DNA of 64,000 nt. It comes from an uncultured Clostridium sp. (GTDB taxonomy: Bacteria; Bacillota; Clostridia; Oscillospirales; Acutalibacteraceae). The DNA lies in contig CATZNW010000005.1 of the NCBI GenBank assembly GCA_958422185.1, positions 1 to 64,000 on the forward strand, given 5' to 3'. Shown piece after piece: positions 51,985 through 59,612 of the stretch. Every line of letters begins with the position of its first letter. Positions within the stretch are counted from its first letter, which is position 1. The position numbers and the translations under genes were made by a program. The notes beneath the pieces are model-generated. The model was given only the letters and a program-made list of their open reading frames with translations. It did no database searches and was not told where the DNA came from.

Positions 51985-52929
51985 TCACAGCGAAGAGATC
52001 TTCAAAAGGCGTTCTATCTCGTCTTTTGAAAGGCTCCAGTCCGTCGCTTCTATATTTTGCAAAAGCTGCTGAGGCTTTTTAATTCCTACAAGAACCGCGC
52101 TGTTTTCAATATAATCAAGAATAAATCTCACGGCAACAGCAGAAACGGGTCTGCCGTGTGCCTCGGCTATCTGCTTTAGCACTTCCACTATTCTGAGATT
52201 CTGCTTTAATTTTTCGCCGTGAAAATTAACGTAAACATCACGCGAACGTCTGTCATTGCTGCTGAAATCAACATTGTTTTCGTTATATTTGCCGCTTAAG
52301 ATCCCCTGCCCGAGCGAGCCCCATGTAAGAGGTGTTATTCCGTATTCATCGCGAAACTTAAACATATCCGCCTCATTCTTGCGGCAGGCAAGAGAATATT
52401 CGTCCTGAAAAGTTACGAACTTATTTTTATACTCCAATAATTCCGGTTCATCTTCACAATAAATATTAGAAAGGCCGAAATATCTTATCTTACCTGACTG
52501 CTTTAAATATTCAAGCGTATCAACTACATCGCCGAGAGGCGTTTTGCCGTCCCTGTAATGGATCACATAAATATCAATATAATCTGTATTTAGGCGTTTT
52601 AATGAGTCATCACAGGCTTTTATAATATAATCCTTTGAGTTATCATAAAAAGTAGGGCGGCCCGGTGCAGCCCTTACACCGAACTTGTCCTGAATCACAA
52701 CATTTTTTCTATCTGCTCCGAGCGCCCTGCCAAGGATACGTTCCGAATTGCCAAGCCCGTATGTGTCGGCCGTATCAAAAAAATTCACTCCGCATTCAAC
52801 GGCGGCTCTTACGGAATCCACAAGATTTTTTTCATCAACATCGCCCCAGCCGTATCCCCCGAGCGGGCATCCGCCCATGCACAGCCTTGAAACGGTCAGC
52901 GAAGAATTCTTTAGCCTTATATATTCCAA
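51985..52929 (-). CDS. aldo/keto reductase
   Basis: NAD(P)H oxidoreductase of about 314 residues. The catalytic tetrad is present: D and Y in FFDTADTYGLGNSE near 50, K in VVIQDKFGV near 78 and H in IYVIHYRDG near 122. The start appears to be TTG 52929, with AGGCGGTGATAGG upstream overlapping the sugar-transferase stop; a longer ATG frame would overlap that gene by 50 bases. In this operon it could reduce an aldose or ketose (phosphate) to a polyol for CDP activation, or oxidise a sugar. Second AKR in the window; the other is in the redox cluster at 24-25 kb. Confidence 0.85.
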   Translation of the reverse strand: MEYIRLKNSSLTVSRLCMGGCPLGGYGWGDVDEKNLVDSVRAAVECGVNFFDTADTYGLGNSERILGRALGADRKNVVIQDKFGVRAAPGRPTFYDNSKDYIIKACDDSLKRLNTDYIDIYVIHYRDGKTPLGDVVDTLEYLKQSGKIRYFGLSNIYCEDEPELLEYKNKFVTFQDEYSLACRKNEADMFKFRDEYGITPLTWGSLGQGILSGKYNENNVDFSSNDRRSRDVYVNFHGEKLKQNLRIVEVLKQIAEAHGRPVSAVAVRFILDYIENSAVLVGIKKPQQLLQNIEATDWSLSKDEIERLLKISSL

Positions 52930-52933
52930 CCTA

Positions 52934-53641
52934 TCACCGCCTTTTACAAAATAAAAAAGAAAGCACTTTTTTGAGCACGTCAAAAACGGTTTTGAAAAAT
53001 ATTTTTACATCCGTTGAAAAGGAAACCTCTGCGGCATATCTGACCCTTAATGCGTTTTTATTTTTCAGAACATATTTTTCATACATTTCATCCGCATTTT
53101 CACTGCCGACTATTTCATCAAGATTTATAAACAGATCAGAGCTGAAATCCGTTATGCCAGGCCTTACCTCAAATATGTATTTTTCATCGCCATCATATGA
53201 ATCCGTATACTGAAGGAGCTCGGGCCGCGGCCCTATAAAGCTCATCTCGCCTCTGATAATATTTATCAGATTAGCAATCTCATCAAGCTTGGTCTTTCTT
53301 AGAAAAGCGCCTACCCGGGTTATTCTGGAATCGTTTAAAGCGGTAGTGCCGCCGCCTATCTGATCGGCATTTTTTACCATCGTGCGGAACTTATAGATCC
53401 GAAAAGGTCTGTTTTTATATCCGCCGCGTAAAGCGCGGTAAAAGACCGGAAAGCCGCTGTCCGCAGCAACGGCGGCAGAAATCACAAGAAAAAGCGGTAT
53501 AAGCAAAATAAACAGAAAAAGAGAAAAAACAAGATCAAGCGCTCTTTTAACGTAGCGGTTATAAACACGTTTACAGCCGGAAATGCTGTCGTGACTCGGA
53601 AATTCTATATTCAGTTCTTTGATTTCATCCATCGTCTTCAT
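52934..53641 (-). CDS. initiating sugar-phosphate transferase (WcaJ/RfbP-type)
   Basis: Monotopic phosphoglycosyl transferase of 235 residues that loads the first sugar-1-phosphate onto undecaprenyl phosphate. The single hydrophobic segment is KRALDLVFSLFLFILLIPLFLV near 32-55; RALRGGYKNRPFRIYKFRTM carries the catalytic region; LRKTKLDEIANLINIIRGEMSFIGPRPEL near 120 is the family signature with the catalytic D-E pair. It lacks the N-terminal sensor domain of larger family members. As the first gene behind a strong promoter it defines the start of the minus-strand polysaccharide operon. Confidence 0.93.
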   Translation of the reverse strand: MKTMDEIKELNIEFPSHDSISGCKRVYNRYVKRALDLVFSLFLFILLIPLFLVISAAVAADSGFPVFYRALRGGYKNRPFRIYKFRTMVKNADQIGGGTTALNDSRITRVGAFLRKTKLDEIANLINIIRGEMSFIGPRPELLQYTDSYDGDEKYIFEVRPGITDFSSDLFINLDEIVGSENADEMYEKYVLKNKNALRVRYAAEVSFSTDVKIFFKTVFDVLKKVLSFLFCKRR

Positions 53642-53696
53642 GCAAATTCACCGAAATCAGCGCACACATTCTGCTGCGTGTATTTATAATATTTAT

Positions 53697-53725
53697 ATTA
53701 TAATATAAAAAAAAGAAGTAGTCAA
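53697..53725 (-). promoter_or_regulatory. promoter of the minus-strand polysaccharide operon
   Basis: On the minus strand TTGACT (53725-53720) and TATAAT (53702-53697) are 17 bases apart, about 56 bases before the sugar-transferase ATG. The surrounding A/T-rich tract could act as an UP element. No obvious leader antiterminator (JUMPstart-like) element is seen in the 50-base leader. Confidence 0.75.
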
Positions 53726-53865
53726 TAAAGCAGACGAGATAATAAAGAATTGCCGCCATACGGCTTTCGTTTTTTATTGATTTTACCTGAAGTTTAAGCT
53801 AAAATAAGCCTGAGGGGGCGGCGCTGCGCGCTTTAAAGTAATATAAATACGCGCCGTAATTAAAT

Positions 53866-54921
53866 ATGAAACTGAGATTCAGAGAAAACGGCGAGTTCAG
53901 GATACTGATCATAGCCGATGCGCAGGATACGGATTCTCCGCAAAAGGAAACCTCCGATATTATAAGATACTCCATTGGGATAGCGGCGCCTGATCTAATT
54001 GTTTTTCTCGGCGACAATATAGCCGGCGATTTTGACGGCGTTACTCCCAAAAAGACAAAATCAGCAGTAAAAAAGCTGCTGGAACCGGTATGTGAAGAAG
54101 AGATCCCGTTTGCGCTTGTTTTCGGAAATCACGACCACGAAGGGCTGACGCATAAATGCGGCTTTGAAGAAAAAGAGGCCAAAGAATTCATAATTGAAGA
54201 ATTTATGAAAAGCCCGCTTTGTCTTGCTGTAAAAGGAGAGCCGGATTCCGGTGTAGGCACATATAATCTGCCCATTATCGGTTCAGACAGTGATAAGACC
54301 GTGTTTAACCTTTGGTTTATGGATTCCGGAACTTATGACCGTAACGGCGGCTACGGTTTTGTGCAGCCCGACCAGAATGCGTGGTATATCCGAACATCAA
54401 ACGCGCTTAAAGAGCAAAACGGCGGGGAGCCGGTTCCGTCATTTTTATTTCAGCATATACCCGTTGCCGAAACTTACCGGCTTATGAAAAGGTATCCTTT
54501 TTATGTGCCCGGAAGTGTTACCGGCGGTTCCAAACTATTTAAAGGATTTTATAAAGGATACAAAAACCGGCAGGGGAAATTCAGAGAGGCGCCGTGCTGC
54601 TCAAACACCCTGAACGACCAGTTTGAAACATGGAAAAGGCAGGAAGATATCATATGCGCCTTTTTCGGGCACGACCATACAAACGACTACCTTGGCAGAG
54701 TTGACGGCATTGACCTTTGCGCTGTTCCGGCAGCAGGATATTACAGCTACGGCTGGAATCACGGGTCACGGAGCGTTACGATACACGAAAACAGCCCTTA
54801 TGATTTTGACACGGAGATCCTTGGGGAAGCCGATCTGCTTCCATATTCGGTTTTACCGAAGTACAAGCAAAGGCACGGATACTGCGAATATAAAAAACGG
54901 AAGCCTTGGCAGCTTTTTTGA
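53866..54921 (+). CDS. metallophosphoesterase family protein
   Basis: Calcineurin-like phosphoesterase of 351 residues, without signal peptide. Metal motifs appear in order: ILIIADAQDTD (in place of the usual DxH) near 17, VFLGDNIAGDFDG near 46 (GDN), VFGNHDHEG near 87 (GNHD), SFLFQHIPVAE near 201 and FFGHDHTND near 266 (GHDH). It resembles Dcr2/PhoD-like phosphatases. Substrate unknown. The phospholipase-C-like gene follows within 15 bases of the stop. The weak ribosome site and a bracketing GC-rich dyad upstream suggest low or regulated translation. Confidence 0.85.
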   Translation: MKLRFRENGEFRILIIADAQDTDSPQKETSDIIRYSIGIAAPDLIVFLGDNIAGDFDGVTPKKTKSAVKKLLEPVCEEEIPFALVFGNHDHEGLTHKCGFEEKEAKEFIIEEFMKSPLCLAVKGEPDSGVGTYNLPIIGSDSDKTVFNLWFMDSGTYDRNGGYGFVQPDQNAWYIRTSNALKEQNGGEPVPSFLFQHIPVAETYRLMKRYPFYVPGSVTGGSKLFKGFYKGYKNRQGKFREAPCCSNTLNDQFETWKRQEDIICAFFGHDHTNDYLGRVDGIDLCAVPAAGYYSYGWNHGSRSVTIHENSPYDFDTEILGEADLLPYSVLPKYKQRHGYCEYKKRKPWQLF

Positions 54922-54934
54922 GGGAGGTGATTTT

Positions 54935-55588
54935 ACGGCAACATGGGGCATACATTTCCGGATAGCCGATACGATCCTGGCACATTTAAAAAATATCGAC
55001 CATGAATATTTTATAATAGGCAACATAGCGCCGGACTGCGGAAAACGTGTTGAAGGCGGCTACGATCCGCCGACGGAGGTTACCCACCTGACAAAAATGT
55101 GGAACAAATGCGACTGCGACTGTGATTATATATTTGAAAACTGCATAAAAAACGAAACGGACTTTAAGAAAAGATCCTTTTTTGCAGGCTATTACACCCA
55201 CCTGCTGACGGACAGGCTTTACAGCCGGCTTATAAGTATTCCGATAGAAGAAAAATTCGGCCTGTACAGGGAAAACCCCGGACTTTCAAAACTTGTAAAA
55301 CGAGAATGGTATGACGCCGACTTCCGATTTTTTGCGCAAAACAAAAGCCCTGCTTTTGAAGAATTCAAAAAATACAGGGCGTTTAAAGAGGCCTATCCGG
55401 CAATTTACAGAAACGGCGAAATCGGCATGCAGATGAAATATATTGTTGAATTTTACAAAAATAAGAAACCACAAAACGTTGAATTTTTCTATACAGACAA
55501 AAAGAATTTTGACCGTTTTGTTGATACTGCGTGCAAGATCATTTTAGAAGAGATGCATAAAAACTCAATGATAATAATGTTTAACTGA
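54935..55588 (+). CDS. zinc-dependent phospholipase C-like protein with apparent ACG start
   Basis: Protein of about 217 residues of the zinc-dependent phospholipase C (S1/P1-like) family. Histidines and acidic residues line up as WGIHFRIADTILAHL at the start, FIIGNIAPDCGK near 27, EVTHLT near 44, AGYYTHLLTDRLY near 80. These form the tri-zinc site in relatives. A near-perfect GGGAGGTGA (54922-54930) sits before codon ACG 54935, exactly where relatives have ATG (M-A-T-W-x-I/V-H). The only ATG nearby, at 54943, is out of frame. Either ACG is used as a start codon or the start was lost by one T-to-C change. Confidence 0.75.
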   Translation, partial: TATWGIHFRIADTILAHLKNIDHEYFIIGNIAPDCGKRVEGGYDPPTEVTHLTKMWNKCDCDCDYIFENCIKNETDFKKRSFFAGYYTHLLTDRLYSRLISIPIEEKFGLYRENPGLSKLVKREWYDADFRFFAQNKSPAFEEFKKYRAFKEAYPAIYRNGEIGMQMKYIVEFYKNKKPQNVEFFYTDKKNFDRFVDTACKIILEEMHKNSMIIMFN

Positions 55589-55591
55589 CAT

Positions 55592-55623
55592 AAAAAGGAG
55601 GACGTAAAAACGTCCCCTTTTTT
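55592..55623. terminator. bidirectional terminator between phospholipase-like and desulfoferrodoxin genes
   Basis: AAAAAGGAGGACG / CGTCCCCTTTTTT stem with a small A-loop; A-run on one side and T-run on the other serve both convergent genes. Confidence 0.85.
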
Positions 55624-55625
55624 GA

Positions 55626-56012
55626 CTATGCTTTGGCTTTCCACAATTCATGAACATTGCAATAGGCAACGGCTGAAACAGGCGTTTCACCGTCTGCCAC
55701 ATAAAACACGGCGTGCGGTTGGTCATTGTGTGAAAGATATTTTATCTGGAAGCCCTTATCCGTGCTGAGCACTATCCATGAGATGAGATGCTCTTTGGTC
55801 ATGGGATGCTCCGCTTCTCCGACCTTAACGGTTACCTTGTTTCCGTTCTGCTCGATCACCGGCACATGTTTTTCGGCGGCGCCGTCTGAGGTGCACGGTT
55901 CTATGAGTTTCATATTATGGCCGCAGCAGACAACCGGCATATTTTTATCCTCGATCTTTGTAATTATGTTTTTACAGGTTTCACAATAGTAAAATTTAGG
56001 TTCCATATCCAT
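55626..56012 (-). CDS. desulfoferrodoxin family protein (superoxide reductase)
   Basis: Superoxide reductase of 128 residues, reducing superoxide to hydrogen peroxide in the cytoplasm. The N-terminal rubredoxin-like desulforedoxin domain has CETCKN and VVCCGHNM (Cys4 iron site). The catalytic domain carries the histidine ligands in EKHVPVIE, EHPMTKEHLISWI and the closing CNVHELWK (Cys/His iron site). Both iron centres appear complete. Divergent from the flavin reductase-rubredoxin gene with a shared regulatory gap. Confidence 0.93.
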   Translation of the reverse strand: MDMEPKFYYCETCKNIITKIEDKNMPVVCCGHNMKLIEPCTSDGAAEKHVPVIEQNGNKVTVKVGEAEHPMTKEHLISWIVLSTDKGFQIKYLSHNDQPHAVFYVADGETPVSAVAYCNVHELWKAKA

Positions 56013-56040
56013 ACTCCCTTTGATCTTTTTGCTTATTTTG

Positions 56041-56084
56041 CCCGAAAAAACAGCATTTAATCATAATACTGAGAATTTTTCGGG
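56041..56084. promoter_or_regulatory. spaced inverted repeat in the divergent oxygen-defence promoter region
   Basis: CCCGAAAAA (56041-56049) and TTTTTCGGG (56076-56084) are perfect 9-bp arms separated by 26 bases. They lie centrally in the 102-base gap between desulfoferrodoxin and flavin reductase-rubredoxin genes. The arms fit an operator for one regulator acting both ways. They do not look like a PerR box. Confidence 0.5.
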
Positions 56085-56114
56085 TAAAAATAGTAAAAAG
56101 AAAGGACGGATATC

Positions 56115-56726
56115 ATGGATATTAATGCACTGTTTAAATTTTCATACGGACTATACGTTATAACCGCAACCGAAAACGGTAAGGACAACGGCTGCATAGT
56201 GAACACCGCGGGGCAGATAACAGATTCTCCGAACAGGATCACCGTAACGATAAACAAAAACAGCAAAACACACGATATGATAAAAAACACAGGCGTTTTC
56301 AACGTTTCTGTTTTGGCTGAAGACGCAGATTTCAAACTTTTCAGGCACTTTGGATTTCAAAGCGGATCAGAAACCGATAAATTCAAAGATTTCACGGATT
56401 ACAAACGAGCTGAAAACGGTGTAACTTACATTACACGCGGCACAAATGCATATATATCTGCAAGGGTGGAAAACGAGATCGACGAGGAAACACACACGAT
56501 GTTCATTGCCCTTGTTGAAGACGCAAAAATTCTTTCAGACGCTCCATCGGCAACTTACGCCTATTATTACAGCCATATAAAACCAAAGCCGCAGGAAAAG
56601 AAAACGGATAAGACCGTCTGGCGCTGTAAAGTGTGCGGCTACGAATATATCGGCGAGGAACTTCCGGCTGATTTCATATGCCCGATCTGCAAGCACCCTG
56701 CGTCTGATTTTGAAAAAATAAATTAA
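56115..56726 (+). CDS. flavin reductase-rubredoxin fusion protein
   Basis: Fusion of 203 residues. Residues 1-150 are an FMN-binding flavin reductase domain (FKFSYGLYVITATENGKDNGCIVNTAGQ, SKTHDMIKNTGVFNVSVL, FRHFGFQSG). Residues about 165-203 are a rubredoxin: WRCKVCGYEYIGEELP and FICPICKHP provide the four iron-binding cysteines (CxxC twice). This matches high-molecular-weight rubredoxin, which passes NAD(P)H electrons to flavodiiron proteins or superoxide reductase in anaerobes. The divergent desulfoferrodoxin gene is a natural electron acceptor. RBS AAAGGACGG precedes ATG 56115. Confidence 0.92.
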   Translation: MDINALFKFSYGLYVITATENGKDNGCIVNTAGQITDSPNRITVTINKNSKTHDMIKNTGVFNVSVLAEDADFKLFRHFGFQSGSETDKFKDFTDYKRAENGVTYITRGTNAYISARVENEIDEETHTMFIALVEDAKILSDAPSATYAYYYSHIKPKPQEKKTDKTVWRCKVCGYEYIGEELPADFICPICKHPASDFEKIN

Positions 56727-56733
56727 GTATATC

Positions 56734-56761
56734 AAAAGACTGCGTTTGCGGTCTTTTTTTT
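56734..56761 (+). terminator. terminator of the flavin reductase-rubredoxin gene
   Basis: Stem AAAGACTGC / GCGGTCTTT (one G-U) with loop GTTT and a long T-run, eight bases after the stop. Confidence 0.88.
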
Positions 56762-56854
56762 AGGCAGATTTTTCACCTTAGTTTTGCTCAGCCGTATTTC
56801 ATGCCTGATTTTCAACTTGTTATGCTGAATTTTTGACCGCCTGATTCAATTTTG

Positions 56855-56883
56855 ATGACAGGAACCGTATAACAGATTATAAT
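56855..56883 (+). promoter_or_regulatory. promoter of the LytTR-DUF3021 pair
   Basis: ATGACA (56855-56860) and exact TATAAT (56878-56883), 17-base spacer. Just upstream (56800-56854) repeats of the form TGATTTTCAA, TGAATTTTTGA and TGATTCAATTTTGA are candidates for LytTR binding sites. Confidence 0.55.
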
Positions 56884-56905
56884 ACAATCATCAGGAGGTG
56901 GTTTT

Positions 56906-57339
56906 TTGAAGATCAGTTTAGAGTACTCTGAAAACAAAGAACTTGAGGTTATTATAAAGGGAAATACAAACAGCGAAGAGGCTGCCGGTATAATTTCGGC
57001 TCTCAATAATATCTCCATATTCGGCAAAATAATGCTTAGAAAAGAGGATGAGAATTTTCTTTATGATCCTAAGGACATTTTTTATTTTGAATCAGTAAAA
57101 GGAAAAACTTATGCCGTCACGGCAAACGAAAGATATGAAGCAAAAGAAAAGTTTTATGAATTATGCAAAACACTGAAAAGCAAGGGTTTTATACAGATAA
57201 ACAAAAGCACAGTTGTAAATATTAACCACATCAGATCGATCTCAGCGGCAATTATTACGCAAGGCTCATCAGCAGGGAAGAAAGGCTGACGATCTCAAGA
57301 AAATATTTTAATTCATTTAAGGAATTTGTGAGGAGGTAA
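56906..57339 (+). pseudogene. LytTR family DNA-binding regulator, frameshifted near the C-terminus
   Basis: Single-domain LytTR regulator. The readable frame (TTG 56906 with AGGAGGTGG upstream, stop 57289) gives 127 residues: MLRKEDENFLYDPKDIFYFESVKGK and KGFIQINKSTVVNINHIRSIS match LytTR. Then the protein changes to unrelated ITQGSSAGKKG. In another frame from 57247, GNYYARLISREERLTISRKYFNSFKEFVRR continues the domain to stop 57339, which overlaps the next gene's ribosome site as expected. The net shift is one base lost (or two gained), near 57245. The missing end holds part of the DNA-binding sheet, so the short form is probably inactive unless this is an error. Confidence 0.78.
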
Positions 57340-57343
57340 AACC

Positions 57344-57751
57344 ATGAAAACTTTACGGAATATACTTAATTTCGGAATAGCCGGCGCGGGAATAGGCGCT
57401 GTTATAACAACGATCTCAATGATGCTTTTAGGGGTCAAAAACTGCACGGTTGCTGAATTTGCCGCTTGGATAGTTGCATCTATCATGATAGGCATTGCAA
57501 CGATGATCATGTTCAGCGACAAACTGAAGATGCCGGCAGCCACCCTGCTGCATTTTGCCGTTTGCTTAGCGATTGTAACGGTAACCGTATGTATTTGCGG
57601 ATATATAAATCATTTTTTAACGTTTTTACGGATGATCGTTCCGATGTTCCTACTGATATACGCGATCGTGTACGCCGCCTTTTTTGCAACCGCAAAATTA
57701 AATGAAAGGGCCGTAAACAAGGCTTTAAATAAAATGAAAAGAAAAAATTGA
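57344..57751 (+). CDS. DUF3021 domain-containing membrane protein
   Basis: Membrane protein of 135 residues with four helices (about 8-28, 37-58, 66-88, 95-117) and a basic tail, matching DUF3021. Such proteins are paired with LytTR regulators, and in streptococcal LytTR regulatory systems (HdrRM, BrsRM type) a membrane partner restrains the regulator. The same role is inferred here. Its RBS GAGGAGG overlaps the true end of the LytTR gene. A terminator follows nine bases after the stop. Confidence 0.85.
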   Translation: MKTLRNILNFGIAGAGIGAVITTISMMLLGVKNCTVAEFAAWIVASIMIGIATMIMFSDKLKMPAATLLHFAVCLAIVTVTVCICGYINHFLTFLRMIVPMFLLIYAIVYAAFFATAKLNERAVNKALNKMKRKN

Positions 57752-57760
57752 ATCAGTACA

Positions 57761-57796
57761 AAAATATCCCGCTCTTGTAGGAGCGGGATATTTTTA
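57761..57796. terminator. bidirectional terminator between DUF3021 and GNAT genes
   Basis: AATATCCCGCTC / GAGCGGGATATT stem with a six-base loop, A-run before and T-run after. It overlaps the end of the convergent acetyltransferase gene. Confidence 0.9.
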
Positions 57797-58564
57797 TTCT
57801 TTATAAACTGCCCGGTAAAAGCACGGCTCGGGAGAAACTTTTATCCGCCTAAAGCCGGCTTTTTCATAGATATGGATCGCCGCCGGATTTTCCGAAAACA
57901 GGAAAGTGGGTCTGTCGCACAGATTTACAAGATACGCGATAAGGTCCTTTGCGAATCCCCTGCCCCTGAATTTTTCAGCGGTTTCAACAAGATCAAGGCA
58001 ATACATTCCGAACGGTGTTTTCACCAGCATGGCAATACAGGCAGGCTCATTATTGTAAAACCCGCAGAAGAGCCTACATTTTTCACTTTTTACAACTCTT
58101 TTAAGCAATTGCCTGCTTCGGTTTACGGTATCCGGATCTTCACTAAGATATACGCTGTAAATATTATCAAGCAGTTTTTCAGTTATATCATTCTTGCTTT
58201 TAAGTTCCCTTATACTAAGATGATCCGAAGGAGTTATAAGGCACTTTTCGGAAAGCAGAAAATGCTGAAAATCACCAAACCGGTAGACATTGAAATCCGA
58301 AGTGAACATCCGTTCTTTATAATCCCGGTGCTGGGCGCCCACAAGATAGATCCTTGGAATTATACCTTTTTCGGTATAAAAATCCGTTATTTCACTCAGC
58401 GCAAACTCAAAATATTCGTTTTTTAAAATGCAGGCATGATTAACATCATGCATGGTTTTGTTGCTTTCATCATAAAACATTATGCCCCATTCGGTCTCTT
58501 TAAAATCAGCATATGCTTTTGGGGCATAAAGATCTGAAAGCAGTATCAGTTCTTTTATATTCAT
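57794..58564 (-). CDS. GNAT family N-acetyltransferase
   Basis: Cytoplasmic protein of 256 residues; the C-terminal half is a GNAT domain with GFYNNEPACIAMLV, the acetyl-CoA loop AEKFRGRGFAKDLIAYLV near 205 (R/Q-x-x-G-x-G/A pattern) and ENPAAIHIYEKAGFRRI near 230. The N-terminal half resembles a degenerate first GNAT repeat. Substrate unknown. It begins eleven bases after the carbonic anhydrase-like gene, so it may be the last gene of the apbE-led part of the Rnf operon. Confidence 0.85.
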   Translation of the reverse strand: MNIKELILLSDLYAPKAYADFKETEWGIMFYDESNKTMHDVNHACILKNEYFEFALSEITDFYTEKGIIPRIYLVGAQHRDYKERMFTSDFNVYRFGDFQHFLLSEKCLITPSDHLSIRELKSKNDITEKLLDNIYSVYLSEDPDTVNRSRQLLKRVVKSEKCRLFCGFYNNEPACIAMLVKTPFGMYCLDLVETAEKFRGRGFAKDLIAYLVNLCDRPTFLFSENPAAIHIYEKAGFRRIKVSPEPCFYRAVYKE

Positions 58565-58575
58565 ATATCCATACC

Positions 58576-59115
58576 CTAAATTGGCTTAGGAGCCGGCGGC
58601 TTTGCCTGCTCTTTTTTATATTCGGCGGCCTTTTCAAGATAATGGCGCGCGTTTTGTGCGATCTGAGCGGCGGCACGGTTATCCAGCGTTGCCTTTGCTT
58701 TTGCGGGAACACCCATAAGAAGCGTATTATCCTCAAAAACTTTATTTTCCGTTACAAGCGCCCCGGCGCCGACAAGGCAGTTTTTGCCGAGCTTTGCGCC
58801 GTTCATAACGGTTGAATGCATACCTATAAGGCTGTTATCCCCAATCTCGCAGCCGTGAATAAGAGCATTGTGCCCGACCGTTACATGATCCCCTATAACA
58901 GCGGGAAAGCCCTGTGAGCAATGTACTGTGCAGTTATCCTGAATATTGGAATTTTCACCGACGATGATCTTTTCATCATCCGCCCTGAGAACAGCGCCGT
59001 ACCAGACGGAACTGCCCTTTTTCAGTGTAACGTCGCCCACTATCACGGCATTATCCGCGATGAAAGCGGCGTCTTTTATATTTGGCATTTTACCTTTATA
59101 TGATCTTATTATCAT
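58576..59115 (-). CDS. gamma carbonic anhydrase family protein
   Basis: Left-handed beta-helix protein of 179 residues. Repeated hexapeptides (VIVGDV, VIGDHVTVGHNALIHGCEIGDNSLIGMHSTV) form the prism; His in TVHCSQG near 70 and the two in VGHNALIHG near 87-92 are the metal ligands of gamma-class enzymes. The C-terminus is a helix with RAAAQIAQNARHYLEKAAEYK. Zn- or Fe-dependent CO2 hydration is likely but relatives with other roles exist. It overlaps the Gx transporter gene by four bases. Confidence 0.9.
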   Translation of the reverse strand: MIIRSYKGKMPNIKDAAFIADNAVIVGDVTLKKGSSVWYGAVLRADDEKIIVGENSNIQDNCTVHCSQGFPAVIGDHVTVGHNALIHGCEIGDNSLIGMHSTVMNGAKLGKNCLVGAGALVTENKVFEDNTLLMGVPAKAKATLDNRAAAQIAQNARHYLEKAAEYKKEQAKPPAPKPI

Positions 59116-59612
59116 TTGATCACCCTGTTTAATCTGCTGATTATGATTTTACTTAATATACCTATAACAGCGCCCGTAACCGCCCCGGCAAGCAGCAGCA
59201 CAGGCAGATAATACACGATCCTGTAAGTCTGCATAACGATTGCCGCGGCCGCTATCTGACCTATATTATGCGTGGCGCCGCCTATGATGGACACACCGAT
59301 AACGGAAAGCGATCTGCACCTTTTTGCAAGCAGCATTGCGCAAAACGACAGCACCCCGCCTGCAAGACTGTAAACAAGTGAAAATACGCCGCCGAACGTA
59401 AGCCCGGCAAGTATGATCCTGATAACGGACACGGCAAACGCCTGCTTTTCGCCGAAAGTATACATAGCCGTTACCACAACTAAATTTGCGAGTCCGAGTT
59501 TTATCCCCGGAACACCGAAATGAAACGGGATCAGACTTTCAAGATAAGAAAAAACAAAGGCGAGCGCAACGAAGAGCGCAAAAAAAGCTGTTTTTTTTGA
59601 AATGTTTTTCAC
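59112..59612 (-). CDS. Gx transporter family protein (heptaprenyl diphosphate synthase component I-like)
   Basis: Membrane protein of 166 residues with about five helices, starting AFFALFVALAFVFSYLESLIPFHFGVPGIKLGLANLVVV and containing VSIIGGATHNIGQIAAAAIVM near 115. It belongs to the Gx/HepI family, annotated as component I of heptaprenyl diphosphate synthase but more like an ECF-type substrate-binding membrane protein. It is placed in flavinylation loci of many Clostridia with NusG-domain-II and ApbE proteins. It overlaps its upstream neighbour by four bases. Confidence 0.88.
   Translation of the reverse strand: MKNISKKTAFFALFVALAFVFSYLESLIPFHFGVPGIKLGLANLVVVTAMYTFGEKQAFAVSVIRIILAGLTFGGVFSLVYSLAGGVLSFCAMLLAKRCRSLSVIGVSIIGGATHNIGQIAAAAIVMQTYRIVYYLPVLLLAGAVTGAVIGILSKIIISRLNRVIK

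Noticed and set aside
28802..53641. Insertion sequence or prophage within the polysaccharide locus
   Set aside because: No transposase, integrase or phage structural gene was seen; all genes belong to polysaccharide synthesis.
54943..55000. ATG start for the phospholipase-like gene
   Set aside because: This ATG is out of frame with the conserved protein; the conserved N-terminus begins eight bases earlier at ACG.
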